A DNA stretch of 34,917 nt, from positions 1-34,917 of the forward strand of contig WRHL01000011.1 of NCBI GenBank assembly GCA_009783245.1, written 5' to 3'. The stretch is from Coriobacteriia bacterium. GTDB taxonomy: Bacteria; Actinomycetota; Coriobacteriia; Coriobacteriales; UBA8131. Shown piece after piece: positions 9,601 to 21,600 of this stretch. The notes under the pieces were generated by a model. It was not told where the DNA came from. It saw only the letters and a program-made list of their open reading frames with translations, and ran no database searches. The first letter of the stretch is position 1. The number at the start of each line of letters is the position of its first letter. The position numbers and the translations under genes are program-made.

Positions 9601-12600
9601 TGGCCCCTCCAAGGGCATCCATAACATAACGATAGAAGCCCATGACTCGCCCTCGGGCACCATCTCCAAGACCATTGTCGGCGAGGTAACCGATGCCACA
9701 GTAGTCGGCCCGGACATCCCACCGCCCTACGGCTCAGTGACCTGGGTCTTTGGCACCCCTGCCAAGCAGACAGTGGTGGAGGCCGAGACCACGGCAGCCC
9801 TGGGCGCCGCTGAGGTTATAGAAGTCCTGCAGGCCAGCGCTTCCAAGTACCTGGCAAACGGCACGCGGGTGTCTCCGCCTCCTGCTGTGAAGATATTCGA
9901 GGACACCGACAACTACCTCACCACCTTCACCACGGGTACCAAGGCCATGGGCATCTACCGCTTCATCATCTCCGACGTGGATGAAGTGACCAAGATCAAC
10001 CTTACCATTCAGGTAGGCAGTGGCTACGACGACCTCTTCATCAGTGCGACGCCCAAACCGCTCGCCATCGACATGCCGGTGGCCGCAGGCTCCATTGACG
10101 GCTCCGGCAACCTGACGCACGCCAAGCTGATGGAGGGCGTGGTTGCGACCGATGTCAAGGAAATTGATACAGGCAACCCGACCGGTGATGTGCGCGACCT
10201 TGTAACCATCAGCATCGTTGACGCAGAAACGGACGCTGGTGTCTCCTACATCCCGGCGGATAAGGCCGGCATTTATCGGGTCACCTACTCCTATGAGGAC
10301 GAGAACTACCTGACGGTCTCAGACACCCGTGCGGTGTTTGTCAACGACGGCCGCTATGTCTATGACTCCAGCTACATCCTCAAGGCCCTGAACTACGTGG
10401 TGCCCTACTCTGTTGCCAATGGGTCAAGTACCGAGATCCTGACCTTGTCTGAGGCTCGGGCATGGGATACCAATGGGCAGCCGCGTAGCGCCAGCGTGAA
10501 CGACAACGGCGGTTACACAAGGATGCCTGGCGACTACACAGCGATAGTCATCCAGGTGCAAGGTTATGGGACGCTGCAGAAGACCATCCAGGCCAAGGTG
10601 CTCGATGATCGCAGCACGGCAGTCCCCAACACCAACTCGAACGGCGCCAATGGCGAAAGCACCTCCGTTGTTGCGCATAACTTCCGCATCAATGTGATAG
10701 ACGCCAACGCGCATGCCGGCAAGGCGATCACCGATCCGGCTGCCTACCGCGAGCTGTTCTTCACCAAGTCAGAGCTCGCGTTCTATGACCGCACCGCTCT
10801 TAGCTTTGGTACCGCGAGCGTGACCAGGGCCATGACGAGCGACGGTGGCTTTGCGACCTCCGGCGCCTTGACACAGGGCCAGCAGTTCACCATCACCTTT
10901 GCCTGTCCTGAGGACCCCGATGCTTCAACCACCATCACCGTCTTCATCGACAACGGCCAGCCTCCGGTCATCACGGCGCCCATCCGCATCATCTGGGTGG
11001 GCGAAGGCCCTGCTCCAGCAGGGACCATCATGCCTTCTGACTGGACCGGTTCCGGCGGCAAGATCGGTGTCACGGTCACCGATGACTATGACATGGATAT
11101 CCAGAGCAAGCTCAAGATAGGCTCCATGAGCACCGGTAGCTTTGTAGAAGGCGACCCGCTCAAGATGACCGAGGATATGTACAACGTCTGGCAGGATGTC
11201 TCCTATTCGGCGACGGACTCCGACTACAACACCACAGTCGAGACCTTCAAGGTCATGCTGACAACCTTCCCGCTTTACGGTGACTACCTGCCCATGGGCT
11301 ACAGCTTTGTGAAGCTGAAGGGCAGCGTGGACACCAGCAACACTACCATCATGACTGACTCCTATGCCAAGCTCTGGCGCGTTGCGGCTACAGATCCAGA
11401 CCCGGTCGATGTCACAGAGCTCCTGTATGTCGACACCAAGGGCGGCTACACCGATGCCGTGGGCGACTACACCATCCACTTCGAGTCCGGCACTCCTCAG
11501 GTAGGCTATACCGGACATGCTGTGATGGACCTCACCGCCAAGGTGGTCGAGCGCGATGCCATAGGTGACGGCTTCAACACCGCCGGTGGCATCCGCTACA
11601 CCGTGGTTGCCAGCAACGGCCTGGTGGACCTCAAAGACGCCGACCTGGTGCGCAACGGCGCAGGGACCGCAGAGACACTGTTGGTCACCGCTGCCGGCGC
11701 CCTGGCCTGGCAGATACCTGACTCCAGGCTCTACTTCTGGGGCGTGACGGTGGTCGACAACCCGATAGGCACCACGGGCTATGAAATCAAGCCTAACGGC
11801 GTGTACCCGGTCACCTTCGCCCCGGTAGGACAGCCGCATATCACCGTCACGGTGGACATCACGCTATCCTCGGGCAACTACCCGGTCATCAGCTTCCAGC
11901 AAAAGCCGCTCGTGTTCAACCAGACCGCGACCTCCACACCCATCACCACGGCGATGCTCAAGCAGTACATGACGGTCACCGACGTTGAGGATAATGCCCT
12001 TGGCATTGACCTCATGCCTTTGACTAACGTCACGGTAGGCGCCGGCGGCATCACGCTTGACCAACACAACCTGGGCGTGTGGAAGGTCACCTACACGGTC
12101 ACCGACAGCGACAAGAACACCACCACGGCCTACCGCGCCGTTGTCATCACCGACGGCCGCTATGAGTGGGACGAGGCGGATGACATCATCATCGGCGCCC
12201 GCGACTACGTAGCCAAGAGCGGCGGCAGCTTCCAGGCCTCTGAAGGAGAGGCGCGGAGCATGTCGTATGCCGAGGCCTACACCTTCATAGGCGACCTCAT
12301 CCCCTCTGACCAGGTCACCTGGACCGGACGGCCCACGGGCTACACCGCAACGGCCGCCGAGGGCGACTATCCGATCACCTGGCAGGTGGACGGACGCACC
12401 AAGAAGAAGGACATCGTCGCGCACATCACCGAGGCCGAGGTCATCGATGTGGGCACCAAGGACTCCACCTATGCCATAGAGGCCTCAAGCTTCTGGGTCA
12501 ACCAGGAGGACGCACGGGACATCCAGACCGCCGGGCAGCCGGGCTTCATCGCCGCTGCCAAGGTCAAGGTGACCAAACTCGTCCCCTCTGCGCCTGACCG

Positions 12601-15600
12601 CGACGCCCTGCTCACCTCGACGGCTGGCTTCGATCCCAACGTGGAGGCAACCTACTATCCCATCACCTTCAGGATCGACGGCATACCGGCAACCGAGCAA
12701 AGCGTGGGCATCAGGGGAACGGTCTCCCAAGGCAAGCCCCCTGTCATCTACGCGCCCACACCGCTCCATGTCTGGATAGGCCCCGCGGCTGACAAGCCCG
12801 CAGGCGCCATCACCGCCGCTGAGTATGACGACTTCTACAACGTGACGGCAGATGACGAGGAGGACGGCGACCTGACCGCTGACGTCACCGTCACAGGCAC
12901 GGTGGACCTCACCACAGAAGGTGACTACAAGCTCACCTACGATGTGGTCGATAGTGACGGCAACCATCCCGTCAAGGTGACCACCCGCATGGTCATTGTC
13001 AACGAGGGCACCTATGAGGTGGGCACAGACCGCTACATGAGGGCCAACTCCTTTGTCATACTGCTCAAGGACGTCGCTTCAAGCCCCGCTGCCCGCGAGA
13101 CGCAGATACTGCTGAACTCCAGCGCTGCGGTCTACAACGGCGAGACCGGGGAGCCCATCTCCTCGACCGAGCTCTTCGTTGAAGACGACGACGGCTACGG
13201 ACCCATCGAGAAGATATTCAACGTCGTGATCGGTGCCGACGACACCGCCACCACCAGTATCTACAAGGGCATCGAAGTCGAGGTAGTGGACGCGGAGATC
13301 CACATCGAGGAGCCCGTCTACACCATGGTGGGCAACAACATCGAGATGGAGCTCTACGAGGCAACAGCCATACAGACCGCCGCTGACCGCGATAAGGCGC
13401 TCATCGACGCCATCGGTGGCCGTGCCTTCAAGGCCCTGCCCAACGGCACGCTGGATCACCTCACCGTGGTCATCAACAACGACGGCGGCTTCACCGATGC
13501 CGTAGGCACCTACTACGTGACGCTGGCTGATTCAGGCAACAACATCTCCTACGCCTTCCGCGTCAGGGTAGGCGCCACCGAGCTGCCTTGGATCGTGTTC
13601 GACTCCATGCCGCTGGCCTACGACTTCATCGAGGGCTCTGTGGACAACCTGACCCGCGACGACATCATGAAGGACGTCACCGCCTGGGCCAAGGACATCA
13701 CAGGCGCCACCTATGACCTGACCGACCGCATCATCATCAACCCCAACGCCTCAGGCGTTGAGGTACTGCCCACGATCCCGTGGGGCGAGGCCTCTGTGAC
13801 CCAGATCACCTACTCGGTGACCGGGGACAACGGCTTCACCACCACCGAGTCCCGCGCCCTTATCGTCAATGACGACTCCATCATCTTCGATCCCAACTAC
13901 ATCCTGCGTGGGCGCAGCTTCATCATCGAGGCTAAGGATGTCACCGGCGACCTCAACGAGCTTCTCCTGCTCAAGTCAGGCGCCAGGGCCTGGAAGTCAG
14001 ACGGCACGCCTGCCACAGCCATAGTGGCTGACACCGGCGGCTTCAAGGCCGAGCAAGGCGACTGGAACGTGCGTCTGGGCATTGCCGGCTACACGGCGCT
14101 GACCCGCAACATCACCGCCAAGGTGACCGATGGTATACCGGGCAACGGTGATCGCTACTCGATCCTCGCCTACAACTTCCGTATCAACGAGACCGACGCC
14201 GCTGCCCTGCAGGGTCTGTCCGGCGCCGCCTACGACTCCGTCTTCATCACCCGCGCCGGCGCGAAGAGCTATCTGCGCACCGATCCCGCGCTGCCGCTGG
14301 GCGGCACCGTGGCCATGACCAACGATGGCGGCTTCAAGACCTCCAGCTTCCTGCACAAGGGCGATGCCGGCTACCCGTCCACCTACTCCATCACCTTCTG
14401 GGTGGACGAGGACCATAGTGCGACCTGCACCATCACCATGAGCGTCGACAACGGCGATCCTCCGGTGATCTCGGCGCCCACGCGTATCATCTGGGTAGGC
14501 GATGGTCCTGCACCAGCAGGGATGATCCTGCCTTCAGAATGGTATGCATCAGGCGGTAAGATCGGTGTCTCCGTCTGGGATGACTACGACGCTGATGTAG
14601 CCAGCACCCTCAAGATAGGTTCCATGAGCACCGGTAGCTGGGTTGATGGCGACCCGCTCAAGATGACCGAGGATATGTACAACGTCTTCCAGGATGTCTC
14701 CTACTACGCAATCGACTTCGATGGCAATGAGACCATAGTGACCTCCAAGGTCATGGTTACACCCCAACCACTTGTTGGAGACTACCTGCTCATAGGCTAC
14801 AGCTTTGTGAAGCTGAAGGGCGATGTGGACACCGGCGATAGTGCAATCCTATTTGATACCCATGCTAAGCTCTGGCGCGTTGCGGCTACCGATCCAGTCC
14901 CGGTCGATGCCACGCACCTCCTGTATGTCGACACCAAGGGCGGCTACGCCGATGCCGTAGGTGAGTACACCATCCACCTCGAGTCTCTCACACCTGAGCC
15001 TGGCTATGAGGGTCACGTGGCCCGCGATTTCACCGCCAAGGTGGTCGAGCGCGATGCCATAGGTGACGGCTTCAACGCCTCCGGTGGCACCCGCTACACC
15101 GTGGTTGCCAGCAACGGCATGGTCAGCTGGGATGACCGCTTCCTGGTCACCGGCACCGGCACCGAGGCGACCTCTCGCCTTGTGGCTGCCGCTGGCGCCC
15201 TGGCCTGGCAGATACCCGACGCTTCGCTCAATAACTGGGGTGTTGTACTTGTGGACAATCCGATAGGGACCACATCGCCTTACGAGCCTAACGGCGTGTA
15301 CCCGGTCACCTTTGCCCCGGCAGGACAGCCGCATATCACCGTCACGGTGGACATCACGCTCTCCTCGGGCAACTACCCGGTCATCAGCTTCCAGCAAAAG
15401 CCGCTCGTGTTCAACCAGACCGCCACCTCCACGCCTATCACCACGGCGATGCTCAAGCAGTACATGACGGTCACCGACGTTGAGGACAATGCCCTTGGCA
15501 TTGACCTTATGCCTTTGACTAACGTCACGGTAGGCGCCGGCGGCATCACGCTTGACCAGCACAACCTGGGCGTGTGGAAGGTCACCTACACGGTTACCGA

Positions 15601-18600
15601 CACCCACAACAACACCACCACGGCCTACCGCGCCGTTGTCATCACCGACGGCCGCTATGAGTGGGACGAGGCAGATGACATCATCATCGGCGCCCGCGAC
15701 TACGTAGCCAAGAGCGGCGGCAGCTTCCAGGCCTCCGAAGGAGAGGCGCGGAGTATGTCGTATGCCGAGGCCTTCACCTTCATAGGCGACCTCATCCCCT
15801 CTGACCAGGTCACCTGGACCGGACGGCCCACGGGCTACACCGCAACGGCCGCCGAGGGCGACTATCCGATCACCTGGCAGGTGGACGGACGCACCAAGAA
15901 GAAGGACATCGTCGCGCACATCACCGAGGCCGAGGTCATCGATGTGGGCACCAAGGACTCCACCTATGCCATAGAGGCCTCAAGCTTCTGGGTCAACCAG
16001 GAGGACGCACGGGACATCCAGACCGCCGGGCAGCCGGGCTTCATCGCCGCTGCCAAGGTCAAGGTGACCAAACTCGTCCCCTCTGCGCCTGACCGCGACG
16101 CCCTGCTCACCTCGACGGCTGGCTTCGATCCCAACGTGGAGGCAACCTACTATCCCATCACCTTCAGGATCGACGGCATACCGGCAACCGAGCAAAGCGT
16201 GGGCATCAGGGGAACGGTCTCCCAAGGCAAGCCCCCTGTCATCTACGCGCCCACACCGCTCCATGTCTGGATAGGCCCCGCGGCTGACAAGCCCGCAGGC
16301 GCCATCACCGCCGCTGAGTATGACGACTTCTACAACGTGACGGCAGATGACGAGGAGGACGGCGACCTGACCGCTGACGTCACCGTCACAGGCACGGTGG
16401 ACCTCACCACAGAAGGTGACTACAAGCTCACCTACGATGTGGTCGATAGTGACGGCAACCATCCCGTCAAGGTGACCACCCGCATGGTCATTGTCAACGA
16501 GGGCACCTATGAGGTGGGCACAGACCGCTACATGAGGGCCAACTCCTTTGTCATACTGCTCAAGGACGTCGCTTCAAGCCCCGCTGCCCGCGAGACGCAG
16601 ATACTGCTGAACTCCAGCGCTGCGGTCTACAACGGCGAGACCGGGGAGCCCATCTCCTCGACCGAGCTCTTCGTTGAAGACGACGACGGCTACGGACCCA
16701 TCGAGAAGATATTCAACGTCGTGATCGGTGCCGACGACACCGCCACCACCAGTATCTACAAGGGCATCGAAGTCGAGGTAGTGGACGCGGAGATCCACAT
16801 CGAGGAGCCCGTCTACACCATGGTGGGCAACAACATCGAGATGGAGCTCTACGAGGCAACAGCCATACAGACCGCCGCTGACCGCGATAAGGCGCTCATC
16901 GACGCCATCGGTGGCCGTGCCTTCAAGGCCCTGCCCAACGGCACGCTGGATCACCTCACCGTGGTCATCAACAACGACGGCGGCTTCACCGATGCCGTAG
17001 GCACCTACTACGTGACGCTGGCTGATTCAGGCAACAACATCTCCTACGCCTTCCGCGTCAGGGTAGGCGCCACCGAGCTGCCTTGGATCGTGTTCGACTC
17101 CATGCCGCTGGCCTACGACTTCATCGAGGGCTCTGTGGACAACCTGACCCGCGACGACATCATGAAGGACGTCACCGCCTGGGCCAAGGACATCACAGGC
17201 GCCACCTATGACCTGACCGACCGCATCATCATCAACCCCAACGCCTCAGGCGTTGAGGTACTGCCCACGATCCCGTGGGGCGAGGCCTCTGTGACCCAGA
17301 TCACCTACTCGGTGACCGGGGACAACGGCTTCACCACCACCGAGTCCCGCGCCCTTATCGTCAACGATGACTCCATCATCTTCGATCCCAACTACATCCT
17401 GCGTGGGCGCAGCTTCTCCATCAACGTAGCCGACGTCACCGGCGACCTCAACGAGCTTCTCCTAATCGAGTCAGGCGCCAGAGCCTGGAAGTCCGACGGC
17501 ACGCCTGCCACAGCCATAGTGGCTGACACCGGTGGCTTCAAGGCCGAGAAGGGCAACTGGAACGTGCGTCTGGGCATTGCCACCTACACGGCCCTGACCC
17601 GCAACATCACCGCCCGGGTGACCGATGCCACCGTAGGCAACGGCGAGCGTTACTCGATCGAGGCCTATGACTTCCGTATCAACGAGGCTGACGCCGCTGC
17701 TCTGCAGGCAAAGATCGGCGCTGCCTACAACGCCGAGTTCATCACCCGCGCCGGTGCTGTCAGCTTCCTGCGTACCGAGCCCTCCTATCCGCTGGGCGGC
17801 ACCGTGGCCATGACCAATGACGGCGGCTTCAAGACCTCCAGCTTCCTGCGTGAGGGCGAGGCGGGCTACCCGTCCACCTTCTCCATCACCTTCTGGGTGG
17901 ATGAGGACCATAGTGCGACCTGCACCATCACCATGACGGTGTCGCAGGGCAACCACCCCTGGATCAAGGTCCCGGCGCTTAAGTCCGTTGCTATCGGCAG
18001 CGTCTTTGGGGATGAGCAGTACATGGAAGGCGTCACCTACGGGGACGTCGAAGATGACATAGCGCTGCTGTTGGTGACCTTCACAAGGACGGTCAATACG
18101 GCCGTCAGGGGCATCTACGAGGTCATCTACACCGTCACCGACACCGAGGGCAACTCTGCTTCTGCTAAAAGCTACGTGCTTGTGGGCTATGAGGTCGACG
18201 GCGACTACGGTGTCACTGCTGAGAACTTCGTGACCACAGTCAAGAACATCCAGGATGCTGCCTCGCTTGATGCGCTTATCCTAAGCCGCAGCCATGCTGC
18301 CGCGGTGCATGTGGTAAGGGATGCTGATGACAACGTCATAGGCATCGAGGACTGGCCTCCGGTAGTCAAGGACAACGCAGGCCTGACCGATGCGGTTGGC
18401 AGCTATGCACCCATCAAGATAGGCGTCGCAGAGCAGCCTTTGCCGATAGTCTCTATCACCGCACGCGTCATTGCCAAGGACGTGATCAGCAACGAGCCCG
18501 ACGATGACGGCGACGTCAACGACGAGAACACCGATGACCCAACCGACACCAACCGCTACATCGTGGCAGCCAACAACGTGACCATCTCTTGGGTGGAGGC

Positions 18601-21600
18601 AGGCGAGCTCGAGGGCAAGAGTGACGGCGTCACCAACGCCAGGCTCATCGCCTTAGCCGAGGCCGAGGCCATGCGCATCTCAAGCACAGGCACCTTCTCC
18701 GGCTTCACCGTTGCTGTCTCAGCGAACGGTATCGTGCAAGACGCCGGCGACTACGACGTCACCTTCATCCCGCTAGGCATAGGCGGCGTATCCGTCACCG
18801 TCACCTTCACGGTCTCAGATCATCCGCTGCCGGTCATCGGCATCACAGGGCCGCTGCGCATCCCGCAGACCACTTACTCCACCACCGTAAGCCGCACACA
18901 GCTGCTTACCGGTGTAACCGTAACCGACCCAGCATGTCCAACACTGAGCACCGCTGATCTGGTCATCACCGACAAGACCGGTGTGGCCCCTGTCATCAAC
19001 ACCGCACGTGCCGGTGTGACGCGGGTGACCTACACCATAGAAGACCTCGTCATCAAGAACCCCGACGGCACACCTGCCACGGTATCCGCCTCACGGGTGG
19101 TCATCATCAACGACGGGCGCTTCATAGAAGACGATGACAACGAGCTCCTCATCGGCGCCAAGAACTTTGTGGTGTCTGTCGACGACCTCACCTTCACCGG
19201 AAGCTTGGACGACGCGCTTCGCCTGTCATGGGCAGAGGCCTACAATTACGACGGCGATGAGATGGACATAGAGCTCATAGGCTCGCTGCCCGCCGGCTTC
19301 GCAGCCAAGGACATCGGCGTCTACAGCTTCACCTTTGGCATTGTGGGATATACCTCCCCGGTCATCACCATCACCGGTGAGATCGTGGATGCCGACGTCA
19401 TAGACGAAGGCGACGACCCCTACAACTCCAAGTACACGCTCATCGCCTCCAACTTCACCATGGATGTCGTTGACGCCGCCGCCATCACAGGCGACGCAGG
19501 GCTCATCGCAGCTGCTGGCGCCCGCGTCATCAAGGTGGTAGCCGGTGCGCCCGATGCCAGCGTGGTGGTACACGACAACGGAGGCTTCACGGCTCTCAAG
19601 GGCGTCTACCCGATCACCTTTGGTATCTCAGGCTACACCCAGGCTCAGCGCTCTGCGACCATCGAGGCCACACTGACCGACGACACGCCACCGACAATCT
19701 CCTTCAGCTCACCTCTCAAGCTCGCCTTGAACTCCACGTGGGACCGTACGGCCGCCATGTTCGAGGTCATAGCATTCGACTTGGGCGATGGGGACATCAC
19801 CAGCTTAGTGACCTACTTTGACAAGGATCCCGCGAACCCGGTCGATACCTCTAAGGACGGCTCACGCTACACGGTGGTCTACACGGTCACCGACTCTGAC
19901 GGCAACACCGTGGAGAAGGAGCGTAGCGTGGTTGTAGGCGACCGCTTCATATTCGGTGAGTACGTCTACATGGAGGCCAGCTCCTTTGTCATCCTACTGA
20001 GTGATGTGCCGGCTAACGCCACCGCGATACGCCCGCACCTCATCGCCATGACCGATGCCCATGTCTATGACAACGAGACCGGAGCCGAGCTTCCCCAAAG
20101 CCTGCTCTCCATCACAAGCACCGGTGGCTACTCCAGGACCGAAGGCGAGTACGACATCATCGTTGCCGCCAAAGACGGCCCGACGGCCACCATCTCCAAG
20201 TCCGTCAAGGGCCGCGTGGTGGATGCCGACGTCATAGACGACGAGCCGCTTGACCCGGATGACCCATCAGGCTCCAAGGTCTATGTCTATGGCAAGAACA
20301 TCACGCTGCGCATAGCAGAGGCTGCCGCTCTCACCAGTGACGCCGACCTGCTCAAGGCGCTTAAGGCCGGGGCCTTCCTCACCGATGTCAACGACCCCAA
20401 GGGCAACCTGACCGCACAGTCTGTCATCATCACCGACAAGGGTGGCTTTAAGGCGACCCCAGGCGTCTACAAGGTCAAGGTGGCCGACGTCGAAAGCCTC
20501 TGCGAGATCGAGCTGACCATCACGGTCACAAACGGCAACGCACCTGTCATAACCCCGCAGAAACCGGTCATAGTACCGATCTCTGACAGGGGAGGCACCC
20601 TAACCGATGCCCAGAAGAAGGGCGAGGCTACGGCCTTTGACATTGAGGACGGCAACCTGACCTCGAAGATAGAGGTGATAGGCTCCGTGCCTGCCAACGT
20701 GGCCGGTGTCTACCAGGTCACCTTAAAAGTCACCGACTCTGACGGCAACGAGGTCCAGGAGAAGGTCGCGGTAGTGGTAGATGACGGCAACTTCGTCTAC
20801 GGCGACGAGTACATCTTGTACGCGAAAGACTTCACCATCGATGCTGCTGACGTGGACAACGCCAGAAAGACCACCCAGATCCTTGCCCAGACCGGCGCCT
20901 ATGCCTTCAAGAACGATGGCACAGCGGCCCGCGTCGCCGTAAGCGACATAGGTGGTTACCAGGACAAGGCCGGCGTCTACCGCCCGAGGGTCTATGTGGT
21001 AGAGCTTCCCGCCTTGACCAACCAGGTGGCGGCTACTGTCACCACGCCTGCCGTCATGTGGCGCGTGAGCTTCAACGGCAACGGTGGCTACCTTACCGGT
21101 CCGAGCGGCATCTATGTGGCGGAGCCCTCCACCACCATAGGCTACCTGCCCTCCTCACCTGTCCGTACCGGCTACGAGTTCTTGTACTGGTCCACCTCAC
21201 CGACCGGTGGGGCCCAGTTCACGCCTGACTACCCGGTAACGCGGAACATGACGGTATATGCCCAGTGGTCCAAGATCCCCGATCCGGTACCACCGGTCAC
21301 CAACGTGTACCCGCCCAACGTGACGGTGTACCCGCCCAACGTCTACACGAGCTCGCCTGGTGTCACCGTGACCACGCCTCCTGCGAACACCTATGTGACC
21401 GTAGAGGCGCCCGCGACGCCCACCACGCCGCCCGCCGAGGAGCCCAAGCCTCTTGAGATCCCCGAGGATGAGGCACCTAAGGGTATCACCGAGGGACCGA
21501 CCACACACTGGTCACTGTTCAACGTGATCGCCGTGATCGTATCGCTACTGCTCGCCCTGCTCTTCCTGCTGCGCTTCTTCATGGATCGCCGCAAGGACGA

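Noticed and set aside
10925-17956. Several long minus-strand frames (up to about 356 codons) opposite the giant gene, some present twice in identical form
   Set aside because: They arise from the codon bias of the giant gene and its internal duplication; the identity of the pairs reflects the duplicated sense sequence, not a gene family.
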